This document shows, one piece after another, positions 33,069-40,816 of a stretch of 64,000 nt of DNA (the stretch's first letter is position 1; each line of letters opens with the position of its first letter). The position numbers and the translations under genes were made by a program. Under the pieces are notes generated by a model. That model was not told where the DNA came from. It was given only the letters and a program-made list of their open reading frames with translations, and searched no databases. The stretch comes from Amycolatopsis sp. QT-25 (lineage in GTDB: Bacteria; Actinomycetota; Actinomycetes; Mycobacteriales; Pseudonocardiaceae). The stretch is from positions 6,448,001 through 6,512,000 of the forward strand of contig NZ_CP120210.1 of the NCBI RefSeq assembly GCF_029369745.1, written 5' to 3'.

Positions 33069-33805
33069 AGCGTGATCCCCCCGTCGATCTGCAGCACCTG
33101 TCCGGTGATGTAGGAGGCGCGGTCGGAGACCAGGAACGCGACCAGTTCGGCGACGTCCTCGCCGGTGCCGAAACGTTTGGCCGGAATCTGCGTGAGTGCC
33201 TTGGCGCGCTGCTTCTCGCCGAGGGAGCCGGTCATGTCGGTCTCGATGAAGCCGGGCGCGACCACGTTGACCCGGACACCGTGCCCGGCGACCTCCTTGG
33301 CCAGCGACTTGCTGAAGCCGATGATCCCGGCCTTGCTGGCGGAGTAGGCGGTCTGGCCCGCGTGGCCGTGGACGCCGGCGACCGAGGACATGTTGACCAC
33401 GACACCGCCGCGGTTCTTCATGAACCGGAAGGTCATGGCGCGGCAGAAGTTCCAGGTGCCGGTGAGGTTCGTGGCGAGTACCGCGTGCCAGTCCTCGGCA
33501 CTGGCGAGCACCAGCGGGCTGTCCTTGGTGATCCCGGCGTTGTTGACCAGCAGATCGATCGGGCCGAGTTTCTCCTCGGCGTCCTTGACGAATCGCTCGA
33601 CCGCTTCGGAATCGGCGACGTCGCATTCCGCGAAATACGAGGGAACCCCGACGGCGGCGATGTCCTCTTCGGTTTCCTCCGACGCGGCGCTCGCTTTCGA
33701 AAAACACCCCGCGACGGCGTAGCCCTCCTGGGCCAGCCGCAGCGCCACGGCCCGGCCGATCCCTCGTGAAGCCCCGGTGACCAGGGCCCGGTGGTGCTCC
33801 GCCAC
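33065..33805 (-). CDS. 3-oxoacyl-ACP reductase (FabG-type KR)
   Basis: The 246-residue short-chain dehydrogenase has the cofactor motif TGASRGIG (10-17), LLVNNAG (85-91), and the catalytic Ser141, Tyr154 and Lys158 in NMSSVAG and AYSASK. Family members reduce beta-ketoacyl-ACP with NADPH. The GTG at 33805 is chosen over an upstream ATG because GAGGAGG lies directly before it and it gives the normal FabG N-terminus. It is separated by only 37 bases from the CoA-transferase gene upstream, so it belongs to the same leftward transcript. Confidence 0.94.
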   Translation of the reverse strand: MAEHHRALVTGASRGIGRAVALRLAQEGYAVAGCFSKASAASEETEEDIAAVGVPSYFAECDVADSEAVERFVKDAEEKLGPIDLLVNNAGITKDSPLVLASAEDWHAVLATNLTGTWNFCRAMTFRFMKNRGGVVVNMSSVAGVHGHAGQTAYSASKAGIIGFSKSLAKEVAGHGVRVNVVAPGFIETDMTGSLGEKQRAKALTQIPAKRFGTGEDVAELVAFLVSDRASYITGQVLQIDGGITL

Positions 33806-33842
33806 GACGCCTCCTCGTTTTCCAGCACAATTTGTTTCCATT

Positions 33843-35054
33843 TTAAGAAGCGCGGCGCAAACTATTCTTCTCATCGTTTGCCGCGAGCTCGGCGAGTACT
33901 TCGGCGGTGTCCGCGCCCGGCCGCGGCGCACCGTGGCGGACCTTCGTCGGCGTACGGGAGAATTTCACCGCCGGCCCGACGATCGGCGCGGTGGTCCCAT
34001 TGCTCAGCACCGTTTCCTGGAGCATCGCCCTGGCTCGGACGTGCTCGTCGGCGACGGCTTCGGTGAGCGTGCGCACCGGCGCGGCGACGAGCCCGCGGCC
34101 GTTCAGCACGTCGAGTGCTTCGGCGAGCGGCCGTCCCGCGCACCAGCCGGAGATCATCGTGTTGATCGCTTCCCGGTTGGTCATCCTCGCGGCGGCCGTG
34201 CGGAATCCGTCGGCGAGGCCGAGTTCCGGTCTGCCGATGATCTCGGCGAGCGCGCGCCAATGCCGGTTGATCGCGACGGCGAGGTACAGATGGCCGTCCG
34301 CGCATGCGTAGACGTTGGCGGGTACGACGAAATCGGTCTCGTTGCCCACCCTCGGCGGCGGAGCGCCCGTCGCGGCGAGCGTCGGTAAGCCACTGCTGCT
34401 GGCGAGCAGGCAGTCCACCATGGACACGTCGACGTGCTGCCCTTCGCCGGTCCGGTTCCGGTGCGTCAGCGCGGCGAGCGCGCCGATCGCCGCGTGCAGG
34501 CCTGCCAGCTCGTCGGCGAGGAACGTCGGAGCACGCACCGGCGGCCCCTCGGGCAAGCCGTTGAGCGACATCCATCCGGCAGCGGCCTGGATCGCGGGAT
34601 CGTAGGCGGGCAGATGGGCTTTCGGGCCGTACTGCCCGAAACCGGACACCGACACGAACACGACGTCCTCGCGTGCCGCCCGGCAGGCCTCGTACCCGGC
34701 GCCCCAGCCGTCCAGCGTGCCGGGTTTGTAGTTCTCGACCACGATGTCCGCGTGCGCCACCAGCGCCAGGAAGCGCGTGCGGTCGGTGTCGTCACGCAGG
34801 TCCAGCCCGGCACTGCGTTTGTTGCGGTGCACGGTTTCCCGGAACCACGACAGCCCGGTGCCGGGGATGTTCGGCGGCACCTCGCCGTCGTGGCCGTCGG
34901 CGAGCTCGACGCGGACCACGTCGGCCCCCATGTCGGCCAGCACGCAGGTGGCGAGCGGACCGGACCAGACCTTGGTCACGTCCAGCACGCGCACGCCCTC
35001 CAGCGGGCCGGCCGAACCCGTCCGCGCCCGGCGGAAGAACTCCTCTTCGCGCAT
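33843..35054 (-). CDS. CaiB/BaiF family III CoA-transferase
   Basis: A 403-residue family III CoA-transferase of standard length, with LEGVRVLDVTKVWSGPLA at the N-terminus (18-35), DADIVVENYKPG-like NADP-adenine region (HADIVVENYKPG, 101-112) and the catalytic Asp152 in PAYDPAIQAAAG. It would transfer CoA from a donor acyl-CoA to a carboxylic acid. ATG at 35054, two bases after the thiolase stop. It is the second such enzyme in the region, alongside the two-domain one at 16248, so a free acid appears to be turned into a CoA ester at more than one step. Confidence 0.93.
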   Translation of the reverse strand: MREEEFFRRARTGSAGPLEGVRVLDVTKVWSGPLATCVLADMGADVVRVELADGHDGEVPPNIPGTGLSWFRETVHRNKRSAGLDLRDDTDRTRFLALVAHADIVVENYKPGTLDGWGAGYEACRAAREDVVFVSVSGFGQYGPKAHLPAYDPAIQAAAGWMSLNGLPEGPPVRAPTFLADELAGLHAAIGALAALTHRNRTGEGQHVDVSMVDCLLASSSGLPTLAATGAPPPRVGNETDFVVPANVYACADGHLYLAVAINRHWRALAEIIGRPELGLADGFRTAAARMTNREAINTMISGWCAGRPLAEALDVLNGRGLVAAPVRTLTEAVADEHVRARAMLQETVLSNGTTAPIVGPAVKFSRTPTKVRHGAPRPGADTAEVLAELAANDEKNSLRRAS

Positions 35055-35056
35055 GG

Positions 35057-36196
35057 TCAAAGCCTTTCCAGCAATGAGGCGGTGCCGAGCGAACCGCCAC
35101 AGCACATGGTGATCAGCGCGGTCGAGGTGCCGGTGCGCTCGAGTTCGTGCAGCGCCGTCACGAGCAGCCGGGTCCCGGTCGCGCCCAGCGGATGGCCGAG
35201 TGCGATGGCACCGCCGTTGACGTTGACGCGGTCGATGTCCGCGCCGTGCGCCTTGGCCCAGTTCAGCACCACCCCGGCGAAGGCCTCGTTCACCTCGCAG
35301 ATGTCCACATCGGACAGTTGGCGGCCGGTCCGGCGCAGCACCCGTTCGGTGGCGACCACGGGCCCGTCGAGCAGGTAGTAGGGGTCGGCGCCGGTGACGA
35401 CCTGGCCGACCAGCCGCGCGCGTGGCGTCAGGCCGAGCGCGCGGGCCTTCCCGTACGACATCCAGAGAACGGCGGCGGCCCCGTCGGAGATCTGCGACGT
35501 CGAACCGGCGGTGTGCACCGCGCCCTCGACGTTCGGCCGCAACGCGGCGAGCCCCTCGCGGGTGGTTTCGCGGAGGCCCTCGTCGCGGGTGACCGTGCCG
35601 ACCGGGGAGACTTCGCGGTCGAACCGGCCCTCCTGCCACGCGCGGGCCGCGCGCTGCTGGGAAAGCAGGCCGTAGTCGTCGGCGTCCGCACGGCCGATGC
35701 CTTCGCGCGCGGCGATCCGCTCGGCGCCGCCGAATTGGGCCTTCGGCGGGTCGTCCCACGGATAGTCGCGCGTCTTGTAGTGCCCGGGGCCCTGGTAGAG
35801 GTTCGTCCCGATCGGCACCCTGCTCATCGACTCGACGCCGCAGGCGATCCCGGTGTCGATCGCGTCCGCGGCGATCAACGCGGAGATCAGGTGGTTCGCC
35901 TGCTGCGCCGATCCACAGGAGACGTCCACTGTGGAGCATCCCACGGCCGGATCGTGGCCGGAGTTCAGCCAGGCGTTGCGGGTGACGTTGAGGCTCTGCT
36001 CACCGGACTGGGTCACGCAGCCGCCGATGATCTGGTCGACGTCGCCGGGCTCGATACCGGCGCGGGCGATGACCTCCAGCTGGACGTGCCGCATCAGTTC
36101 GACGGCCTTCAGCTCGGCGAGCACCCCACCGCGTTTGCCGAGCGGGGTGCGGACGGCGGAGACGATGACCGGGGTCCGGTCGTTCAGCGCGGCCAC
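35057..36196 (-). CDS. Acetyl-CoA acetyltransferase-type thiolase
   Basis: The 379-residue protein has all thiolase catalytic residues: the nucleophile Cys94 in STVDVSCGSAQQA, the NEAFA motif in CEVNEAFAG, the GHPLG His and the C-terminal MCCGGSLG Cys. It could shorten a beta-ketoacyl-CoA or make acetoacetyl-type units. The GTG at 36196 (MAALNDRTPVIVSAVRTPLG) gives the usual N-terminus; the frame extends upstream but without conserved sequence. It is the first gene of the leftward operon and diverges from the acyl-CoA dehydrogenase gene. Thiolase plus paired dehydrogenases suggests beta-oxidation-like trimming. Confidence 0.93.
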   Translation of the reverse strand: MAALNDRTPVIVSAVRTPLGKRGGVLAELKAVELMRHVQLEVIARAGIEPGDVDQIIGGCVTQSGEQSLNVTRNAWLNSGHDPAVGCSTVDVSCGSAQQANHLISALIAADAIDTGIACGVESMSRVPIGTNLYQGPGHYKTRDYPWDDPPKAQFGGAERIAAREGIGRADADDYGLLSQQRAARAWQEGRFDREVSPVGTVTRDEGLRETTREGLAALRPNVEGAVHTAGSTSQISDGAAAVLWMSYGKARALGLTPRARLVGQVVTGADPYYLLDGPVVATERVLRRTGRQLSDVDICEVNEAFAGVVLNWAKAHGADIDRVNVNGGAIALGHPLGATGTRLLVTALHELERTGTSTALITMCCGGSLGTASLLERL

Positions 36197-36365
36197 GGGC
36201 GGGTACCTGCCTCTCCGCCGGACGGGGTGCCCGGCTTCCCCATCGTGGTGCGGCGCCCGGCGGGCGAACGTCTCACGGATTGCGGAGCCGACCAGCGGTT
36301 CTCCGTAGTTGCGGGAATGGCTCGCGTGCCCCCTCACGATCATCGACGCTGGTTATGGTGCGTAC
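36197..36365. promoter_or_regulatory. Divergent promoter region of the two operons
   Basis: These 169 bases separate the leftward thiolase-PKS operon from the rightward dehydrogenase operon and must hold promoters for both. A -10-like TATGGT at 36354-36359 lies seven bases before the ATG at 36366, and that ATG has no ribosome site, so leaderless transcription of the rightward gene is possible. No regulator gene is adjacent. Confidence 0.5.
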
Positions 36366-37523
36366 ATGCGGCTGGACGACAGCGAAGAGCAGGCGGCATT
36401 CCGGGCGGGCCTCGAAACCTGGCTCGCCGAACAGTTACCCGACGCCACGCCGAGCGCGCCTCGTGCTTGGTCCGCCGACGAACTGCGCGCCTGGAGCAAG
36501 GCACTGCACGCGGCCGGATACGCCGGTCTGACCTGGCCCGCCGAGCACGGCGGGCGCGGGCTTTCCCCTGCCTACCAAGCGATCTACGCCGAAGAGAGCG
36601 CGCTGGCCGAGGCGCCGGACCACGCCGGGGTGATCGGGCTCGGCATGGTCGGCCCCGCGATCGTCCACTATGGAACGGACGCGCAGAAGGCCACCCATCT
36701 TCCCCGTATCCTTTCCGGGGAGACGATCTTCTGCCAGGGCTTCTCCGAACCGGACGCCGGCTCGGACCTCGCCTCGGCGCGCACCCGTGCCCGCCGCGTC
36801 GACGGCGGTTACGTCGTCGACGGCGAAAAGGTCTGGTCCTCCTACGCCCATTTGGCCGACCACTGCCTGCTGCTCGCCCGCACCGACCCGGACGCGGCCA
36901 AACACCGCGGCCTGACCTGTTTCCTGCTCGACATGCGCGCCCCCGGGGTCGAGGTGCGGCCGCTGCGGCAGTTGTCCGGCGACACCGATTTCAACCAGAT
37001 CCTGTTGTCCGGCGTCGAGATCCCCGAGGACCGCGTGCTCGGTGAACCGGGACAGGGCTGGCGGGTCGCGTTGACCACCCTCGCGCACGAGCGCGGCACG
37101 TTCGGCATCACGCTCACCGCGCGGCTGGCCGTCCAGCTCGACAGGCTGGTCAAGACCGCCAAGGTGTGCGGAGGCGACACCGACCCGCGGGTCCGCGCCG
37201 AAATCGCCGAGCTCCACGTCGAGCTGCAGGGCCTGCGCTTCACCGGATACCGCGCGCTGGCCGCGATGGAACGGACCGGTGAACCCGGACCGGAAAGCTC
37301 GATCCTGAAGCTGCGCTGGTCGCGGGCGAACCAGCGGGTGAGCGCGCTCGCGCTCCGGCTGCTCGGCGCGGGCGCGGCGGCCGACGGGACCGATGCCTTC
37401 TGGGGCGGCTACTGGCAGCATCAGCGGTTGCGCAGCCGGGCCAACAGCATCGAGGGCGGGACGTCGGAGATCCTGCGCGGCATCGTCGCGGAGCGGGTCC
37501 TCGGCCTGCCGAAATCACGATAG
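36366..37523 (+). CDS. Acyl-CoA dehydrogenase, large subunit type
   Basis: A 385-residue FAD-dependent acyl-CoA dehydrogenase. Visible features are the flavin region FCQGFSEPDAGSDLAS (~119-134), VWSSYAHLADHCLLLART, and the C-terminal SIEGGTSEILRGIVAERVLGLP (~360-382) where many members have the FAD-contacting TSE motif. With the next gene it forms the two-gene arrangement of heteromeric FadE pairs that act on bulky CoA esters such as steroid side chains. ATG at 36366 without an obvious ribosome site. Leu24 is encoded by TTA (36435-36437), a rare codon that in streptomycetes depends on bldA. Confidence 0.93.
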   Translation: MRLDDSEEQAAFRAGLETWLAEQLPDATPSAPRAWSADELRAWSKALHAAGYAGLTWPAEHGGRGLSPAYQAIYAEESALAEAPDHAGVIGLGMVGPAIVHYGTDAQKATHLPRILSGETIFCQGFSEPDAGSDLASARTRARRVDGGYVVDGEKVWSSYAHLADHCLLLARTDPDAAKHRGLTCFLLDMRAPGVEVRPLRQLSGDTDFNQILLSGVEIPEDRVLGEPGQGWRVALTTLAHERGTFGITLTARLAVQLDRLVKTAKVCGGDTDPRVRAEIAELHVELQGLRFTGYRALAAMERTGEPGPESSILKLRWSRANQRVSALALRLLGAGAAADGTDAFWGGYWQHQRLRSRANSIEGGTSEILRGIVAERVLGLPKSR

Positions 37524-37531
37524 GGACGGTT

Positions 37532-37685
37532 GGCGGAGCTGAAGATGGACCAGAGCAGTGCCCGAACACGCGGACCCGCCCGGCCGAAGGCCCCGCTGTC
37601 GCGGTGGCAGGGCGCACTACCGACCGTCGTGAGGCGGAAGACCGACCCGCGGCCTGCCGACGCCGATCGCGGACGCGGGTTCACC
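37532..37685 (+). repeat. Structured repeat element, copy 3 (before the second dehydrogenase gene)
   Basis: On the plus strand it starts GGCGGAGCTGA nine bases after the upstream stop and ends GCGGGTTCACC, 20 bases before the ATG at 37706. P1 is GGACCCGC/GCGGGTTC with one G-T wobble. P2 is GGCCGAAGGCC and P3 CCGC-TGTC-GCGG, where the loop differs from the other copies but the stem does not. P4 pairs GGCAGGGCGC with GCGGCCTGCC, with one mismatch. The element points in the direction of transcription, as in copies 1 and 2 on the other strand. Confidence 0.8.
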
Positions 37686-37705
37686 AAGGCAGTGAGGGAG
37701 CATCG

Positions 37706-38713
37706 ATGGACTTCGCGCTGACCGAGGACCAGACCGGACTCAAGGCCGCCGCCCGCACCTACCTCGAGGACACCTACGGCCTCGATCGGATCGCGGCGCT
37801 GGCCGACGACGGCGAGCAGGACCTCGCCGCCTGGCCCGAGCTGGTCCGGCAAGGCTGGCTGGACACGGACCTCGGCCTGGCGGAGTTCGTCCTGCTGGCC
37901 GAGGAGGGCGGCCGGGCGCTGCATCCGGTGCCCTGGTTCGCCACGGCCGGGCTCGCCCTGCCCGTGTACCGGGCCGCGGGCGTCGTACCGCCCGGCCCGG
38001 CCACCCTGGCCGACGGCGGCGACACCTGCCGCGCGGTACGTCGCGACGACGGCTGGCGGCTGGACGGCGCGGTACAGACCGTCCTGCACGCCGACGTCGC
38101 CACGGAACTCCTGGTCGCCGCCCGCACCCCGGCCGGGGTGGCGTTGTTCGGTGTCGACCCGGCCGCCGCTTCGCTGTCCGCGCGCGACGGCGTCGACCCG
38201 CTCCGGGCGACGTCCGACGTCGCGCTGGCCGGCGCCGAGGGACGGTTGCTGATCGGGCCCCCCGGCGCCGCGTCACTGCTCTCCGCGCTCCGCGACCGGG
38301 CGACGACCCTGCTCGCGGGGGAGGCCATCGGCGTCGCGGACCGGGCGCTGGCGATCGCCGTCGAGCACGCGAAAGCGCGGACCCAGTTCGACCGGCCCAT
38401 CGGTTCCTTCCAGGCGGTGAGCCAGCAGCTCGCCGATGGCTACGCCGAGGTCGAACTCGCGCGTTCGCTGGCCTACCGCGCCGCGGCGGGCGAGGCCCGC
38501 TCCGCGGAAGCGGTCGCGTGCGCCGCGCACGCCGCGAGCCGCGCGGCGATCACCGTCTGCGAGACGGCGATCCAGGTCTGCGGCGGGATGGGCGTCACCT
38601 GGGAATTCCCGCTGCACCGCTGGTTCCGGCGCGCGTTGTGGCTGGAGGCGGAACTCGCCTCGTCGAGACCGTTGGCAGCGATCGCGCATTCACTGTTCGG
38701 GGAGCACTCATGA
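37706..38713 (+). CDS. Acyl-CoA dehydrogenase, small partner subunit
   Basis: A 335-residue protein of the acyl-CoA dehydrogenase fold, shorter than usual because the middle beta domain is reduced. Helical N-terminal domain (MDFALTEDQTGLKAAARTYL) and C-terminal domain with RTQFDRPIGSFQAVSQQLAD and VCGGMGVTWEFPLHRWFRR are clear. Small members of this type pair with a larger one to make an alpha2beta2 enzyme with half the usual number of FAD sites, as in mycobacterial steroid side-chain degradation. The ATG at 37706 is preceded by AGTGAGGGAG. Its stop overlaps the next start (ATGA). Confidence 0.9.
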   Translation: MDFALTEDQTGLKAAARTYLEDTYGLDRIAALADDGEQDLAAWPELVRQGWLDTDLGLAEFVLLAEEGGRALHPVPWFATAGLALPVYRAAGVVPPGPATLADGGDTCRAVRRDDGWRLDGAVQTVLHADVATELLVAARTPAGVALFGVDPAAASLSARDGVDPLRATSDVALAGAEGRLLIGPPGAASLLSALRDRATTLLAGEAIGVADRALAIAVEHAKARTQFDRPIGSFQAVSQQLADGYAEVELARSLAYRAAAGEARSAEAVACAAHAASRAAITVCETAIQVCGGMGVTWEFPLHRWFRRALWLEAELASSRPLAAIAHSLFGEHS

Positions 38714-39804
38714 GCCTGCAACTGCACTGGTTCCTGCCGTCACACGGCGACGGGCGGGAGGTCGCCAAGACCGCCGACGGGGTCGCGGCACCCGGCGCCC
38801 GCCGCGAACCGGACATCGAGTACCTGACCCAGGTCGCGCTCGCCGCCGACCGTTTCGGGTTCACCGGGATGCTGACGCCGTTCGGGTTGTTCTGCGAGGA
38901 CCCGTGGGTGGTGGCGTCGGCGCTGGTGGGCGTGACACGCTCGGTGAAGTTCATGATCGCCATGCGACCGGGCTTCGTCTCGCCGCTGCTCGCCGCGCAG
39001 ACCGCGGCGACGTTCCAGCGCGTCTCCGATTCGCGGCTGCTGCTCAACATCGTGACCGGCGGCGACCCCGACGAGCAACGCCGCTACGGCGACTGGCTCG
39101 ACCACGACCAGCGGTACGCGCGCACCGGCGAGTTCATGGACGTCTTCCGCCAGGCTTGGCCGGGTTCGCGGTTCGACTTCACCGGCACGCATTACACATT
39201 GAAGGCCGGCCTGGTCGCCCGGCCGCACGCGGTGCGGCCCACCTTGTTCCTGGGTGGCTCTTCGTCGGCCGCGCTGGAAGTCGCGGCCGCGCAGGCGGAC
39301 GTGTTGCTGATGTGGGGCGAAACGCCCGCGGCGATGGCCTCGCACCTCGAACGGTCCCGTGCGCGAGCGGAGGCGTTGGGCCGTTCGCTGCGCTTCGGGA
39401 CGCGGTTCCACGTGATCAGCCGGGACACCTCCGCCGAAGCGTGGAAGGTGGCCGACCAGCTGCTCGCCGGAATGGACCCGGCCCGGATCCGGCAGGCACA
39501 GGAACGGTTCGCCGCCACCGAATCCGAAGGCCAGCGGCGGATGGCGGCGTTGCACTCCGGCACCACCGACTCGCTGGAGATCCACCCCAACGTCTGGGCG
39601 GGCTACGGCCTGGTGCGTCCCGGCGTCGGCACGGCCTTGGTGGGCAGCCACGAGGAAGTGGCCGAACGGATCGAGGAATACCACGCCCTCGGGCTCGACC
39701 ACCTGATCCTTTCCGCGCAGCCGCATCTCGAAGAGGCCTATACCTTCGGCGAAGGCGTCATGCCGATTTTGCGGAAACGCGGCCTGCTCACGGACCCGCT
39801 CTGA
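38710..39804 (+). CDS. SsuD-like LLM-class flavin-dependent monooxygenase
   Basis: The 364-residue protein is a TIM-barrel reduced-flavin monooxygenase most like alkanesulfonate monooxygenase: LHWFLPSHGDGRE (4-16), CEDPWVVASALVGVT, MRPGFVSPLLAAQTAATF and LLLNIVTGGDPDEQRRYG. It needs FMNH2 from a reductase not seen nearby. In secondary metabolism such enzymes oxidise or cleave substrates bearing activated carbon as well as sulfonates. The ATG at 38710 overlaps the stop of the small dehydrogenase. It is the last gene of the rightward operon, followed by a repeat-rich 347-base region. Confidence 0.92.
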   Translation: MSLQLHWFLPSHGDGREVAKTADGVAAPGARREPDIEYLTQVALAADRFGFTGMLTPFGLFCEDPWVVASALVGVTRSVKFMIAMRPGFVSPLLAAQTAATFQRVSDSRLLLNIVTGGDPDEQRRYGDWLDHDQRYARTGEFMDVFRQAWPGSRFDFTGTHYTLKAGLVARPHAVRPTLFLGGSSSAALEVAAAQADVLLMWGETPAAMASHLERSRARAEALGRSLRFGTRFHVISRDTSAEAWKVADQLLAGMDPARIRQAQERFAATESEGQRRMAALHSGTTDSLEIHPNVWAGYGLVRPGVGTALVGSHEEVAERIEEYHALGLDHLILSAQPHLEEAYTFGEGVMPILRKRGLLTDPL

Positions 39805-39808
39805 CCCG

Positions 39809-39990
39809 AAACTCGCGTGATTGGAATCGTAACTCGCGTGATCGAAGCCGTAACTCGCATGATTGGAATCGTAACTCGCGTGATCGAGGCCGTAACTCGC
39901 CGAAACCGGTCCGCATCGTGAGTTACGGCTGTGGACACGTGAGTTACGGCTCCGATCACGCGAGATACGGCTGGAAACACGTGAGTTCCG
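39809..39990. repeat. Tandem direct repeats followed by inverted copies
   Basis: Four direct units of about 21 nt (GTAACTCGCGTGATCGAAGCC and variants, arranged as two 42-nt pairs) run from about 39809 to 39902. About 15 bases later the complement appears three to four times (GTGAGTTACGGC, then CGAGATACGGC and GTGAGTTCCGC), to about 39990. Together they could fold into a large hairpin or cruciform. No coding sequence is seen in 39805-40151. Confidence 0.85.
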
Positions 39991-40005
39991 CCGCCAAGCC
40001 CGAGA

Positions 40006-40059
40006 TACTTGAAGGACCCCTTCCTCGCGTCTGACGCGAGGAAGGGGTCCTTCAGGTAC
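40006..40059. terminator. Family A-like palindrome
   Basis: Near-perfect arms around a centre CTGA: ACTTGAAGGACCCCTTCC then its complement ending GGTCCTTCAGGT. A variant of the 55-nt family A palindrome, placed between the rightward monooxygenase gene and the facing apoprotein gene, so probably a bidirectional terminator. Confidence 0.75.
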
Positions 40060-40084
40060 TTTCACGTGCGCTATCCTCTTGCTC

Positions 40085-40133
40085 GACGGTGGGGGAATTG
40101 GGACACGCGACGTCCCAATTCCTCCATCGCCGT
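40085..40133. terminator. Family C palindrome after the apoprotein gene
   Basis: Arms GACGGTGGGGGAATTGGGAC and the near complement starting GTCCCAATTCCTCC, loop ACGCGAC. It ends 19 bases from the stop codon of the apoprotein-like gene on the minus strand. Confidence 0.7.
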
Positions 40134-40151
40134 TCGATCCGGCCGCGAGCG

Positions 40152-40571
40152 TCAGCTGAAGCTGATGATCACCCCGCCACCGTTGCCGGCGGCGTCACCG
40201 AGACCGACGACGCAGGTGATGGCCTTGCAGTCCACCGCGCCGTAGCTGCTGCCGTCGGGCAGCACGCCGGTGAAGTTCTTCTGCACGGTGACCGAGGCCG
40301 AGATCTTCCCGGCCGCGTCAGCGACCAGCGACTGCTGCGAAGGGCTGCAAGGGAACTGCCCCGTCGCGTCCTGGGCGCACTCGCCGACGCGATAGGTACC
40401 GCCCGGCGTCAGGCCGGTTCCGACCACCTGGACCACCGCACCGTCCGAGAGTCCCGACGACGGCGTGACCGTGACGGCCGCCGCGGCGGAGGCACCAGGG
40501 GCGACGACGGCCAGCAGGCCGAGAGCGGCGATGGCGGAACCGGCGAACTTGGCGACAAGCTTTGCGGACAC
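40152..40571 (-). CDS. Neocarzinostatin-family secreted apoprotein
   Basis: The 139-residue precursor has a Sec signal peptide (residues 1-~30, ending GASA) and a mature domain of about 110 residues that matches the beta-sandwich apoproteins of neocarzinostatin, macromomycin and actinoxanthin: VTVTPSSGLSDGAVVQVVG at the start, GAVDCKAITCVVGLGDAAGN at the end. The four Cys occur in two close pairs (about 10 and 5 apart), as in the two disulfides of neocarzinostatin. Family members bind and carry a labile chromophore, though many genomes encode them without a known ligand. I choose the GTG at 40571, with GGAGTGA upstream, over a GTG nine bases earlier. No enediyne PKS is in this window. Confidence 0.9.
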   Translation of the reverse strand: MSAKLVAKFAGSAIAALGLLAVVAPGASAAAAVTVTPSSGLSDGAVVQVVGTGLTPGGTYRVGECAQDATGQFPCSPSQQSLVADAAGKISASVTVQKNFTGVLPDGSSYGAVDCKAITCVVGLGDAAGNGGGVIISFS

Positions 40572-40652
40572 AGTAATCACTCCGATTCATTGACAGGGAA
40601 TTTCCGACTTCACCAGGCGCGGGTTCCGTTACCCCCCGGCGTCCTGGTAACA

Positions 40653-40682
40653 ACGTTACGATCACCGGACCTAGATCGTCAA
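40653..40682 (-). promoter_or_regulatory. Sigma70-type promoter of the apoprotein gene
   Basis: On the minus strand TTGACG (40677-40682) is followed after 18 bases by TAACGT (40653-40658), close to the actinobacterial housekeeping consensus. The leader to the start codon is about 75 bases and contains an inverted repeat with CCAGG/CCTGG arms. Confidence 0.55.
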
Positions 40683-40816
40683 CGATTTCTTCGAGCAGTT
40701 TTCGAGTAGGCCGTAAGAAAAAAGGTGCAATAAACTCGCGCGCTTCGTGCGTAATTCACAGGCCGCGGGCAAGCCAGGAGAAGAAGGCGCGACGGCGCGC
40801 ACGGGAACCTGATTCA

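Noticed and set aside
36309..36365. Longer N-terminus for the first acyl-CoA dehydrogenase (in-frame ATG at 36309)
   Set aside because: The extra 19 residues have no counterpart in the family and the region has promoter-like features; the ATG at 36366 gives the standard N-terminus.
39809..39990. Possible CRISPR array
   Set aside because: Units are ~21 nt, contiguous without unique spacers, and are followed by inverted copies; no cas genes are present.
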